The notes below the pieces were generated by a model. It saw only the letters and a program-made list of their open reading frames with translations, searched no databases and was not told where the DNA came from. Of a DNA stretch of 17,273 nt, positions 1-9,501 are shown in pieces (the stretch's first letter is position 1; each line of letters opens with the position of its first letter). Source of the stretch: Zygnema cylindricum (Eukaryota > Streptophyta > Zygnematophyceae > Zygnematales > Zygnemataceae); NCBI GenBank assembly GCA_037447655.1, contig JBBHKE010000571.1:1-17273 (forward strand), given 5' to 3'. Both the position numbers and the translations under genes were made by a program.

Positions 1-29
1 AAGGCGTCAAGAGAGATTTGTTGGAAAAT
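1..29 (-). CDS. Possible MFS transporter exon 7, cut by the window edge
   Basis: A pyrimidine-rich ACTTCAG acceptor lies just right of 29. The following bases read FSNKSLLTP in phase with exon 6, comparable to the YANxIAPxGL region of the family. Only 29 bases are visible, so support is limited. Confidence 0.35.
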
Positions 30-2128
30 CTGAAGTTTGACAATCGATATATTTTGTAATAGTTACTGCATTCAGTTCTCCTTTGAGTGCAAGGTAATAG
101 TTGATGTTCTGTACTTTTCAGTGGGTGAAAAGGAGCAAATTTATGCAAAATAAAACTGCTCACTAACAATCACACCTTGACTCAAAAACAGCTCCTTTTT
201 CGTTTCCATTTTATTAACTAAATTGTCGAACTGGTATGCAGAACAAAACTCAGCCCATAGGTCAAAAAAGAAACATGATATCAACAAAAATAGAAAAATA
301 CTTACCTATGGAAAAGCCCCAACCAAAGGTGATACCGTGAAGAAGTTCAATTGGTAGAACCATCCATGGATTCCAAACGAATGAATAATAAAGAAGTCTG
401 CAAGTATATTCAAAAAAAATGTTATGCAATGAATGAATAAGGAAAAAGTGTGCGTGTATTTTCAAAAAGTTGCAATGCAAAATAAGTTTGATTATATGAT
501 TTTCAAATAGTTAACCTCACTTTTACGGTAGCTGCCGAGATAAATTAAGAGATTGAAAGCGCAAAAAATAATCAACTCCGATTTCCACAAATGTCAAAAA
601 CAAAATAAAAATAAAATGAGAGGAACAAAAGCTGTCACAACACCGGCTTCTGAAAGAAAAAAAAACTTCAAAACCGCAGCCAGTAAGTGATCAATAATGT
701 ATAAAACTATTTCTCTGTTTGTAAGAGTAAATTATCGCACAGGCAATAAGGTTATATTTGTGACGGGTGATTAATAATGCTAATAAAAATTTCTCTGCTT
801 GAGTGCTAAACATTTTATAAACTACACATACGAAATAAAAAAGAGCACACACCAACAGTAAAGGACATTATGCCTGACAACATTGGAACTGAGAACAATA
901 CATCAAACTCCAACAGTAAGGAACATTATACCTGACAACATTGCAACTGAGAACAATACATAGAACACCCACCACTCCCACCAAACGTACAGCTCCACCA
1001 GAGAGATACATGGCTGGGATCTCTGCAATACACCTGCATCCCCTTCAATCGAGTATGGCGGAGTATTAGCCTAAAAAACAGCAAAAGTAATCACTGATTT
1101 AGTAAAAAACAATGTTTGAAATAGTGACCATTTCAACGTTTGAAGGGTGAGAAGCCTAAGTAGGCCACCCAATGCAGAATTTGGTGCAAGGCCAGTTCAC
1201 TAGTGCATTGAAAGAAGAAAGGGGTGAACAGTTGCCTGGCATGCATAAAGCATGCATTGAAAAAATAAATAAAATGTAGTTTATCGTATGAGATTACCAA
1301 CTCATTTACCAATGTAGCTTGGGTTTAAGGGTTTATGCTGTACAAAGAATTCTGTACAAAAAAAAAAACCATTCTCTTGCACACATTGCCTGTTTTTTCC
1401 GGTCATATCATGCAATTGATAGTGTCAGAGACTCCACAAAAAAAATATTTACATACTTTATACCCATTATTAACGTAATCTACAGGTAAATCTCCGTTCT
1501 AACGATATGCTTTCATCCTCATTGTCAATGATGCTTTTACTAATCCCAAGATGGTGTTTTGTAAGTAAAAGATAGATGGAGAGAGAGAGGAATGTAGATA
1601 GAGGGGGGGAGAGAGAGAGGGGAGAGAGAGGAATAAAGAGAGATAGAAAGATAGAGAGAGGGAGGGCAGAGAGGGAGGGAGAGAGGAATGGAGAGAAAGA
1701 GGGAGAGAGAGTGAGAGAGAGAGGGAAAGAAAGAAAGGGAGAGAGAGGAATGGGGGGAGAGAGAGAGAGAGAGGGGGGGAGAGAGATCCTCACATGACGG
1801 TGAGAGTCAAGCCCATTAAAGTTGTACTGCCTCCTAGCTCCTCGATGTAGAGGAAAACATAGCTTCCCATACAACCTAAGGCCATTCCCATGACTATCAC
1901 AACTCCAAAAAAAGCCACCACACTTGCACGACTGAAAAGCTCTTGCATGGTTGTAAAGAGCTCAGTCGTAGTGAGTTTCTTTTGAGTCGAACCCACTGTG
2001 TCCTTGTAATCTTCCAATTGAGTACTAACGATAACCGCCACTGCCATCACTGCCAATTTGGAGGGAGAGGGAAAGAGAGGGGGGGATGGGGGGAGAGAGA
2101 GACAGAGAGCAGCAGAGAGTGAGGGAGG

Positions 2129-2160
<32 letters not shown>

Positions 2161-5100
2161 AAGAGAGAGAGAACACACCTTTCCAAACAAAATCAGCAAC
2201 TAAGGAGACTTCAAGGTGGGAATGACATATGACGCAATTGACAACTAGGACCTTTGAGATTTGTTAACAACAGTAGTTTAGATAAGTGTGAAAAATGGGA
2301 GCAAAATAAAAATAAGTAAGAATATTTTACTGGCGCAACAATACCTTCTTTCATTAAAAAAAAGAGCTTCGACAAAAGTTGTGAATATTGGAGTATACGC
2401 GTGGAAGAAAGAATCTAAAGACATGGCTTGTTTTGGGCTAAATGACTGGAACAATGACAACGACAAGGTTAACGAATAGAAAAAAATTGGAAATTTATGT
2501 TATGTGCCAGATGAACCGCAAGACTTAATCACACTAAGAAGTGGCCCAAAATGAGCAAGGTTGGAATACATATTTAATTCTAATACAGTGTTAACGTTCG
2601 TAATTCACTAACTCTAAGAGTGACGGGCAGTGTACTTTAACAAGATAACTCAAGCACAGACACTACAAATATTACTTCGACATACATTGTTCAACAACTG
2701 ACAAATTAGCTATGCAGGTTAACACTGCAATAAGCACATTCACTCTTTTGTAGACCGTAGAGCAAAACTAAAAAGATAACAGTTTCAATACTTGCAATAA
2801 CAGTTGCAATAGTTTCAGCAAACATGCAGAATAGAGGTGACAATTACTGTTTGACCGACCTTAGAGAATTAACCACTCATGCAAAACTTCCTCACTATGC
2901 TGTTGAAACTGCAAATATAAAAATCAATTTACAAAAAAAAAGGCTGTCTGAGCATGTCCTGTCATTTTTGAGGATTTGTGACAATAATATACATGCCAGA
3001 TGACAGTAGAAGATTGCATGTATGTTTGTCACTTGAATAAGAAGGCCAGCCAAAGGACTTGCCATTCCCCAACCGACCGCTCCCCATAGTCTCTGCATTT
3101 ATTACCCCCCCCCCCACAAATGCCTTGAGTCCCTCCACAAAGGCCTTGAAAAACTTTTACCCGCATATATTATAATACTAGGGATTTTCTCTTATGAAAG
3201 TATAGTAGGGTTTTTCCTCATTACTTTCACAGATATACACATCTTTGCACCGCTCTTTCATAGCTTGCGCTTTTGCAAAAAATCCCTTTCCCCTTTTACA
3301 AAATTCCTTTTCCAAAATTTTAGTAATCTCTGTAGCTTAGCCATAAGATACAGTGAGTCAATGTCAATGATCCTCGGGAACTTCTAAAAAGGTGAGAGTG
3401 GCATTGAGAACCTCGACATCGTCCACAAGTATAGTTTTCGGCAAGAATGCAAGGTTTCCATAAACATTTAGATTATAGCTTTCAGCAAAAACACAAGCAT
3501 TTTCATGAACACTTTGAATATAGTTTTCAGCAAAATCCAAAGTCATAGGATTTTTCATGAAGATTTTAATTTAGTTTTCAGCAAGAACACAAAATTTGCC
3601 ATGCACATCTACAAATTCTATAGAAGTTTCTTCACTGCCAAGACTTACAATTGCAGTAACTAGACGGATGTAGCGTTAAACACTTCGATTTTTCAAAATA
3701 TATGATGATGTTATGCCTGTCAATTTTAGGTTCTATAGTATAATGCCCGTTGCTATTAGTGTTACGATAACAAAAGTTTAATAACACAGTTAAGGGAATA
3801 GACTACAAGTCACCACATTTCCCTTTACTAACAAGGAAACGTACATAATGTACATACATTATACATGTACAATACATGCTTGCTTGCTTGCTTTCGTATT
3901 TTACATTCTAATTCCGCATTTACACTAATAAGTCCTGCACACTCACAGCGATGGGCAGTGAAGCAAACTCGGTACTCAATACGCCCATCCTCACAAGGAC
4001 AGTAAAAGCAAGTATTTTATCTGAGAGAATGTCTCCACAAACAGAGCGTTCAAACACGAAAGTGCACTGATCTGGAATTGCACCATAGCACTATAGCGAG
4101 GTTTATTACATGACATATATTACTATATGATTACAATACGTATTTACTATAGAAAGATTGACATGAAATATATATTTCTAAATTACTACAGCAAGATTTA
4201 TTATATAATGTGTTTTACTATAAAATTACTATATATATATTACTATAGCAAGATTTATTATATCGTCTGCCACTATAGAATTACTATAAATTACTAAAGC
4301 AATATTTATTGGAGAACAAATTCACACTTCACAAATATTCCTAAGCTCCCTCCAGAAAATAACAACAGACGTCGAATAACAGCAAAGAGAACTCATAGAA
4401 CCTTTCTCAACAAAACCAGAGAGTTCGCCCCCATATCATGAAATCAGAAGGAAGACACAACAGAATATTCAGAACAATACCCTCTCTCTCCCTCCCTCTC
4501 TCTTTACAGTGTGTGTGTAAGAAAAGCAATCTGTATATTCCAACCACAAAGAAGACAAAGAAAGAGGAAGGCAAGGGCGATGGGAGGAGAGGGAGGGAGA
4601 GGGCGGGGGAGGGGGAGGAGGAAGTTTACGCGCCATCATTGAAGGCAAAGACACAAAGAGCGTGGCAGGCGGGGGGAAGGGGAGGAGAGGGAGAGGGAGC
4701 CCACCAGCTTTCCATAGTCCGTGTCATCTGAAAGCGCTTTTAACGCCATCACATCAACCAAAACTGAACATGGAGCTCCAATAGCATAACTCAAACAAAT
4801 AACCGAAAAAAGTTGCCAAAATGTGGTCGTCCAGCCAACCAAAAAGCGGCAGATAGTTGAACCAACGAGTGTGAAAATAAGAACTCCCTTTGCATTTTTA
4901 GTATAATCAACAAGGAAGCCCCAAACAGGGCCCATGGGAACAGCCATTGCCGGTTGTAGCGCTAATAATATCCCAATTTGCCCTTCGGATAGCCCAGTCC
5001 TATGATAATATAAAACCAAGAAGGGATTAATACAGGCCATTCCTGCAAATGCAAGAAAATACCAGAGGCGAAAAGGAAGTAGGTTGCCATGGCTATGATT

Positions 5101-5187
5101 TAGAGTTGCCAATGGAGTCTCTGGATCAGAAAAATCCGACAAATCGTCAATGGCTTCTCCCAGAATAGGAGGAGAAGGAGAGGCCAT
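1..5187 (-). CDS. MFSD6-like (MFS_1_like) membrane transporter gene, 5' part, multi-exon
   Basis: This is a split gene for a major facilitator superfamily transporter, a polytopic membrane protein whose substrate cannot be read from sequence. Exons inferred on the minus strand are 5187-4705, 3092-2993, 2049-1794, 1033-982, 531-516 (weak), 397-306 and 29-1 (weak). Family-like strings are seen in order: LPFRLWYFLAFAG, then LSEGQIGILLALQPAMAVP and WGFLVDY in exon 1, RLWGAVGWG at the start of exon 2, GSYVFLYIEELGGS in exon 3, AEIPAMYLSG in exon 4, and NPWMVLPIELLHGITFG in exon 6. Exon phases agree at junctions 1-2, 2-3, 3-4, 5-6 and 6-7. Between exons 4 and 5 about ten residues expected in this family are missing and the phases do not join, so a small exon was not found. 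The C-terminal transmembrane half lies left of the window. The family assignment is by recognition, not by a search. Confidence 0.82.
306..397 (-). CDS. MFS transporter exon 6 (92 bp)
   Basis: The acceptor ACTTGCAG lies just upstream of 397 and the consensus donor GTAAGT starts at 305. The exon encodes LLYYSFVWNPWMVLPIELL and then HGITFGWGFSI. The PWMVLPIELLHGITFG string is highly characteristic of MFS_1_like proteins. It leaves one base (phase 1). Confidence 0.8.
516..531 (-). CDS. Possible MFS transporter microexon (16 bp)
   Basis: A CGGCAG acceptor and a GAG|GTTAAC donor bracket 16 bases. The two bases left at the end join the first A of the next exon to make an Arg codon, so that ATVKVR runs into LLYYSFVWNPW, as expected for the AAYxxR-LLxYxxxxNPW stretch of the family. 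The upstream join to exon 4 does not fit in phase, so another small exon or a different acceptor is needed. Confidence 0.35.
852..967. repeat. 58-bp tandem duplication in intron 4
   Basis: Two consecutive copies, 852-909 and 910-967, begin CCAACAGTAA and carry CTGACAACATTG and GAACAATACAT. They differ at a few bases and a shifted A. The repeat lies just past the donor proposed for exon 4. Confidence 0.85.
982..1033 (-). CDS. MFS transporter exon 4 (52 bp)
   Basis: The acceptor ATGCAG comes just before 1033. With the AT left by exon 3, the first G makes ATG, and the exon reads CIAEIPAMYLSGGAVRL, matching the AEIPxxxxSG turn of the family. The chosen donor is GTGGGA at 981 (phase 0). The open frame runs further, into a 58-bp tandem repeat, so this 3' boundary is less sure than the 5' one. 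Confidence 0.6.
1574..1789. repeat. (GA)n-rich purine array in intron 3
   Basis: About 215 bp of imperfect GA/GGGA repeat on the plus strand, meaning CT-rich in the sense of the transporter gene. It begins four bases after the exon 3 donor. Open frames across it on either strand are repeat artefacts. Confidence 0.95.
1794..2049 (-). CDS. MFS transporter exon 3 (256 bp)
   Basis: The exon encodes the end of a helix (MAVAVIVSTQLEDYKD), a polar central loop with TQKKLTTTEL that probably joins the two six-helix halves, and then a helix with GMALGCMGSYVFLYIEELGG. The acceptor GGCAG lies just upstream and a second AG nine bases downstream is an alternative. The donor GTGAGG is at 1793. Both flanks are CT-rich microsatellite DNA on the coding strand, an unusual setting for an exon. 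Confidence 0.82.
2058..2172. repeat. (GA)n-rich purine array in intron 2, next to the exon 3 acceptor
   Basis: Imperfect GA repeat on the plus strand. In the gene's sense it is a ~115-nt CT tract that ends only about ten bases before the exon 3 acceptor AG, so it probably serves as the polypyrimidine tract. Confidence 0.93.
2174..2992 (-). other. Intron 2 of the transporter gene, remainder
   Basis: AT-rich sequence between exons 2 and 3 with no further coding similarity, RNA gene or clear repeat seen. Short open frames on both strands near 2280-2480 overlap each other and have no recognisable domain. Confidence 0.6.
2993..3092 (-). CDS. MFS transporter exon 2 (100 bp)
   Basis: The acceptor is ATGCAG just before 3092. 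The exon encodes RLWGAVGWGMASPLAG and then a hydrophobic helix ending HLA. The donor GTATAT starts at 2992 and leaves one base, which fits the two-base start of exon 3. A run of 11 C (plus strand, 3105-3115) lies just upstream in intron 1. Confidence 0.78.
3430..3616. repeat. ~45-bp degenerate tandem repeat in intron 1
   Basis: Four units start at about 3430, 3474, 3519 and 3570 with TATAGTTTTCAGCAA-like bases, followed by an A-rich part and a CATGAACA/CATAAACA-like part. Unit length varies from 44 to 51 bp. A 64-codon frame across it is produced by the repeat. Confidence 0.75.
4090..4312. repeat. AT-rich degenerate tandem repeat in intron 1
   Basis: Five starts of the motif ACTATAGCAAGATTTAT (variants) occur at 4090, 4146, 4185, 4242 and 4293, with ATATATTACTATA-type spacers. 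Spacing varies from 39 to 57 bp. Confidence 0.75.
4480..4700. repeat. CT then GA arrays in intron 1, opposite polarity
   Basis: A short CT-rich run (4480-4506, plus strand) is followed by a longer GA/GGGA-rich run (about 4555-4700). The GA run ends at the exon 1 donor, so the intron begins with a CT tract in the gene's sense. The opposite polarities could pair into a hairpin in the transcript. Confidence 0.85.
4705..5187 (-). CDS. MFS transporter exon 1 (161 codons)
   Basis: The exon starts at an ATG followed by G (+4) and encodes a soluble N-terminus of ~40 residues, rich in S, P, D and E, then four hydrophobic segments. The segment LYYHRTGLSEGQIGILLALQ followed by WGFLVD is the typical helix 1-2 region of MFS_1_like proteins. 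It ends ...YGKL with donor GTGGGC at 4704, giving phase 0; the next exon then completes the family motif YGxxRLWGxxGWG. The frame stays open for about 30 codons upstream of the ATG before a TGA, and a possible acceptor (TTGCAG) lies just upstream, so a 5' UTR intron or another start is possible. Confidence 0.85.
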
Positions 5188-6079
5188 AGGATTGACAAAT
5201 TGACAGCTGTCACGTTGCCATAGGTTGAGGTTCCAGACAATAGGTTCTGCAACAATGACCGAGAAAGTCTCAGTATTTGAAGTCCTTCACTGTACAAAAG
5301 TACAACTTCAGTACTTCGTCAGACCAATAACTAATAGACTGATTATTAGTATTGCACAAAAATGGAAAACAGACGACTGCAACAAACAGGTTTTTTGTCA
5401 AGGCATTCTGACTGCCTAAAGAGTAACACATTTTTTCTGCAGAATCTGAAAAATAACAAAAACATGCTTTACCTGAATACAAAGAAGAAAGCTATTTCAC
5501 AAAATAACTTGCAATTTCAATGCAGCGCAAAAAAAGAAGTGAAATTTCAAAAACTGCAGTGAGCTTACCAAAAACCAAGCAAGTTCTTCCCAAAAAAACT
5601 GTATAAACACTTAATGTTATTCTTAAATGCCAGAGAAACATAAGTGTCCATACAGCTTCGTAGAGTAAAAAACGGTCGTTCTTCGCAAATGAAACATCAT
5701 TTTTACCAATGTTCCATGATAACAGATTTCTAAGAAATAGGAGAGGGAGAGGGAGAAGGAGAGGTAACCGGAAAGGGAGAGAGAGAGAGAGTGGATAGGA
5801 ACAGGGACTAAGAGATACAGTAAGCCATCTTCCAGCATAACTTTTCCCGCATGGTTATATTCCTTGCTTGATATAAACATTGACATTCTCACTGAAATTG
5901 AGAAACAACTTTCTTTTCCCCTCTTTCTCTAGTCCTCCCTCCCTTACATGTACCGCTCCACCTTTCTATTTCATCAATGGCAGACATCTAACAAAGTTTC
6001 CCTAACTTCAACTTTTGGAAATTCTCTAACTTCAATATTGACAAATGTACATGTTTCCCGTTTTGTTACTGGTCTCACC
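5188..6079. other. Upstream region of the transporter gene; no gene seen
   Basis: The region should hold the promoter and 5' UTR of the minus-strand gene, but no TATA box or start site can be named with confidence. It contains another GA-rich array at about 5739-5792. Several short overlapping open frames on both strands have no recognisable motif. Confidence 0.5.
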
Positions 6080-6290
6080 ATATAGTATGTAAAATGCATA
6101 TACTATATGTGTGTGTATATATATATAATATGTATACACATACATACATACATATGTTATGTGTATCAAATGTATGCATCGTGAGTAATGCAATTAAATC
6201 TGCACATTTGTATGTACAATATGCATATAGTATAGTATAGATGTACTACTTTACATGTATGTAGTATGCATGTATATAGTATATAATTTT
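6080..6290. repeat. TA/TG/CATA microsatellite region
   Basis: Mixed TATA, TGTG and ACATACAT runs with repeated TATGTA and TATAGTATAG words. Simple sequence; no coding content. Confidence 0.9.
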
Positions 6291-6323
6291 GTTCCGGATT
6301 CTCTCCTAAGGAAATTGATGCCT

Positions 6324-6390
6324 TGTGACTGAAAACCCCCTAAAAAGCCCTAAAAAACACCCTAAAAACCCTTAAAAATGTGACTGAAAA
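6324..6390. repeat. CCCTAAAA-type short array between direct repeats
   Basis: Four spaced copies of CCCTAAAAA or close variants (6336-6378) lie between two identical 12-bp direct repeats TGTGACTGAAAA (6324-6335 and 6379-6390). The unit resembles the plant telomere repeat CCCTAAA but has extra A and irregular spacing. Confidence 0.6.
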
Positions 6391-7486
6391 AATGGAGGAA
6401 ATTAGCCAATCATCTATCATTTATGACTTCCATAATTTACGATTTTCAAGCTCTACTTTTTAAAAACTTTGATTTCACAAGCAAAGCCATAGAAGGAGAC
6501 CAATTTATCTGAGTGGAAAAATCTTCTTTTCAAATTTGCAGGAATTTAATTTTGCCAAAAACAAATACGCAAATAACTGGTTGGTCAATCATAAACTAGA
6601 ATTTGAACAAAATATACTCATAAAGCATGTGAGACAGAATAATTCGAGTCTTACATCTCAAGTTTTGTTTTTGCTAAACTTTGAAGTGTTGTTGACTTGA
6701 AATCGTTAGTTTTAAAAGGTCTTTATCTTCATGGGCAATATTCGGAAAAATTACACGAATTTAAAGAAATTGAGTTTAGCCAACTCTCACAGTTTATGAC
6801 ATTGTTCTGTGCTTGCCTCCTCTCTAATTTGAATTGGCTTTACAGAGAAATATTAAATATAAATGGTATTTTTTTCTTCTTGGAGAGCAATGTTGGAAAT
6901 TACTGGATACTACAAGGTAACATAATAAGAAATAATTTGAAAATAAACAATTGTGGCTCTACAAAGATACAATACTGCCGCTAATGATCATGCTGCAAGT
7001 GTAAAGTTCCAAGTAATATACTATGTTCAACAAAAGTGCAAATCCGTGCAGGAAATACGCACTAAATATACATAATATCCGGAAATTCTTGATGGTGCGG
7101 CGTTAATTTCTCGGCCGCAGGAAACTTCTTCAGTTGCAATATTTCATACGAAATTTGAAATTTTGGTTTATGCGTAGCTTTGTTCGCAGACAGTTAGACA
7201 CTACGAGTTTCCTGTAAGAAACCAAAATTATTACAGTGGAAAACAGAAACTGAGCGCATCGGCCGATACCAATTGCGTTTCCGATACATTCATGTAAATG
7301 GCCGTAAATTTGAGTGCTGACGCAATCACACTTGATTGTAAACAGTTCGGATGATCGCCGCATCATGTGACGCTGAAACAGTTCAAAATTACCGGTCGTC
7401 ATCACTTTCGCATGAAGTCATCGTAGCTTTCATACTTTCGAGCTTTCATACAGTTTCGTTTCAATTGTTCCAAGATTGTATGACGC
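6391..7486. other. Gene-poor sequence left of the transposon nest
   Basis: AT-rich to about 7060, then a CG-containing stretch. A 95-codon plus-strand frame (6697-6984) starts at a non-ATG codon and has no recognisable domain. Nothing else is supported. Confidence 0.55.
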
Positions 7487-7495
7487 TACAATATA
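7487..7495. repeat. Target site duplication, left, of the outer element
   Basis: The 9-mer TACAATATA lies directly before the GGG that begins the left TIR. The identical 9-mer follows the right TIR at 13308-13316. Confidence 0.88.
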
Positions 7496-7771
7496 GGGAA
7501 TTGCTAATCGCAGAGACAATTTTTGCTGCGTGCAGGTAGTCGCGTCAACTTTTCAAAAATAGTACATTGTAAGTACAGATTAGTACAAGTTACGTACCTT
7601 TGAGTTTATGCTTGACGGTCAATCCATCGAACAGCTTTGACTTGCGAAATATTGTAACGACCGGTTAAAAAAGTGCCGCGCTTGCGAACGTCGACCGTCA
7701 TCAAAAAAACAACAGTTCACACGGTCGGCCAAGGTTTACTGTAACAAAACTGCGGCAACCACGTAAAATAA
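7496..7771 (+). repeat. Left TIR of the Mutator-like element, outer part
   Basis: Pairs with 13031-13307 on the minus strand. It ends at the TAA target of the inserted Harbinger-like element; its inner 27 bp were displaced to 9475-9501. Confidence 0.88.
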
Positions 7772-7942
7772 GGGCGTGTCCCATGTAACCATAGTTGTTC
7801 ACGGCGATTAGTGCGAACGTACCGTACGTGACGAATTATACGTAACAAACGCATTGAACCTTTTGATCAAATCGCAAAAAATCGTTAATGAATTTCCTTC
7901 CGTACTGTTCCGTTGTACACGTCGCCAATACTTGCGACAACT

Positions 7943-8215
7943 GTAGACGCCGACAAACTGCTGACATTTGTATACGCCGACAAACTGCTGACATTTGTAG
8001 ACGCCAACGATCTCGGAACAAACTGCTGACATTTGTAGACGCCAACGATCTCGGAACAAACTGCGAACTTTGTACGCCGCAAAGAGCTCCTGACATACTG
8101 GGACAATTGTCGACGCCAACTGTCATTTGTTGACGCCCACACGTGAACGACATAAGCAGTCGCTTACGTCTACAAAATGACATTTGTAGACGCCCACAAG
8201 TGGACGACATAAGCA
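7943..8215. repeat. Minisatellite with GTAGACGCC units
   Basis: Two 27-bp units (7943-7969, 7970-7996) read GTAGACGCCGACAAACTGCT then GACATTT. They are followed by two longer units (7997-8034 and 8035-8071) with an 11-bp insertion containing GATCTCGGAAC. Degenerate units continue to about 8215, two of them sharing GACGCCCACA and GACGACATAAGCA. Open frames on both strands here encode only the repeat. Confidence 0.9.
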
Positions 8216-8325
8216 AACGGACAAACAATTTTTTTTTCGTGTATTCTCCCAACTGCAAAAAAACAAATGAAAACTTTTGACGCGTGCAACCCAGGCTTTC
8301 TATTCGTCAATAGGGTAGTATTTTG

Positions 8326-9249
8326 TAGTGTTGTGTATCGGTGAAAAATTTATCGCGATAACACCGATACCGATAGTTATAGGTTATCGAACGGTCAGAG
8401 GTCCCGATATATCGGTCTGAGACCAACAAATTCCATATCGGCGATAACTTAAAAAATTATAGTATGCATACAATAGTACTTTATAACATACTGTATTATA
8501 TTATTTACGTTATATAGCGTGGCATGCCACATATAAGAATCTGTTCCGTCTCTGTTTAACTGCGATTTATCACGGACAGCGCAGCACATAAACGTTGGCC
8601 GGTTAACTGAACACGAATTTTACGGAAACTTACGGAATTGTATCGACAAACTGGTGAACATGGAACGGTAAAAGTACAACGGACAAAAAATAACATTCTG
8701 CGCGCCGCTGAAATCGAGCGGACAACTTGGAATGAGAAAATACGAGCGGACGGCCAGCTTGAGCGCCGACATCCCGGAATGGCTCTTTTGGCAGCTTATG
8801 CCAAAATGCCAACATATTGACACGTGGCAGGTCCCAATTGGATCCCAAGGAAGAAAGGGACAAAGCCATGGCGTCGGATGTGAATGGTACATCGTTTTTA
8901 ATGGATCCGTACCAAAACCGTACAGATTTCATGGCGGCCTCTGTACTTTTTGTGTAATTTGTGTGGGATCTAATTGGTACACCTCAGTAGATAGGGGTTG
9001 TTAGAAGGGCGCGTCCGGGGGAATAAAACGTAAAGTTGAGTGTAGTAGCCGTACATTTATCTGTACGGTCTGTACAATTATCGCCGATAGTTATCGATAT
9101 CGGTGTTATCGCCGATAAAACCGAAAAATATCGGGTATTTATCGGCGATAATACCGATAGCGATATATCGTACCAATATATCGATTATCGGGTACCCGAA
9201 AAAAGGTCCATATCGGTTATCGGCAAATCCTTACCGATACACAACACTA
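8326..9249. mobile_element. Non-autonomous hAT element (924 bp) inside the Harbinger-like element
   Basis: Both ends carry the perfect 17-bp inverted repeat TAGTGTTGTGTATCGGT, and an exact 8-bp duplication GTATTTTG flanks them (8318-8325 and 9250-9257). The 8-bp duplication and a terminus of TAGTG type define hAT elements. The subterminal ~130-170 bp at each end are packed with TATCGG/CCGATA words in both orientations, as expected for transposase-binding repeats. The middle (8460-9060) has no recognisable transposase, so it would depend on one supplied elsewhere. Overlapping open frames at 8620-9004 look accidental. Confidence 0.92.
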
Positions 9250-9474
9250 GTATTTTGATTAAAAGCAGGTCGCGATTTGATTTCAGTGCAAGTGTGAAGA
9301 TGAGCTAGAAGTGGGTCGCGATGATAATACTGCCAAATCGCCGTACCTTTTAAGTTCCAAGATGACGCAAAATGTATTTTTTCGTACGGCGTAATATTTT
9401 CAAGTAGGAAGTCCCATTTTATGTGTAAACGACGGAAAAAAACCCTTACTTGAACACATGGGGACACGCCCTAA

Positions 9475-9501
9475 ATTGTTGCGCGCATGTACTTCCTCAC
9501 T
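9475..9501 (+). repeat. Left TIR of the Mutator-like element, inner part
   Basis: ATTGTTGCGCG, then GTACTT and CTCACT, match the inner end of the right TIR (13003-13029, minus strand). This shows that the Harbinger-like element split the left TIR. Confidence 0.8.

Larger units (their letters stand above)
7772..9471. mobile_element. PIF/Harbinger-like non-autonomous element (1700 bp) inside the left TIR
   Basis: The element begins GGGCGTGTCCCATGT and ends with the inverse of GGGCGTGTCCCCATGT: 11 perfect terminal bases, then a one-base indel. It is flanked by TAA on both sides (7769-7771 and 9472-9474). The right TIR of the host element has the uninterrupted sequence GTAAAATAAATTGTTGCGC, with a single TAA at the same place, which is the empty site. 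A 3-bp TAA duplication with GGG-starting TIRs fits PIF/Harbinger. No transposase gene is visible. It contains a minisatellite (7943-8215) and a hAT element (8326-9249). Superfamily assignment is from duplication and termini only. Confidence 0.8.

Noticed and set aside
1470-2176. Long open frames across the GA arrays on both strands, rich in Ser-Leu-Pro or Glu-Arg
   Set aside because: They are translations of a microsatellite. Only the segment 1794-2049 on the minus strand matches a known protein family.
6697-6984. 95-codon frame as a possible small gene
   Set aside because: Non-ATG start, AT-rich composition, no domain or signal, and no neighbouring features in support.
7943-8215. CRISPR-like array
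   Set aside because: Units are directly adjacent with no unique spacers, and the setting is a eukaryotic transposon.
7808-8258. Several overlapping minus- and plus-strand frames with repeated VYKCQQF-like strings
   Set aside because: Produced by the minisatellite at 7943-8215; no family resemblance.
8620-9004. Overlapping ~90-100-codon frames in the inner hAT element
   Set aside because: Four frames overlap on both strands and none shows a transposase motif.
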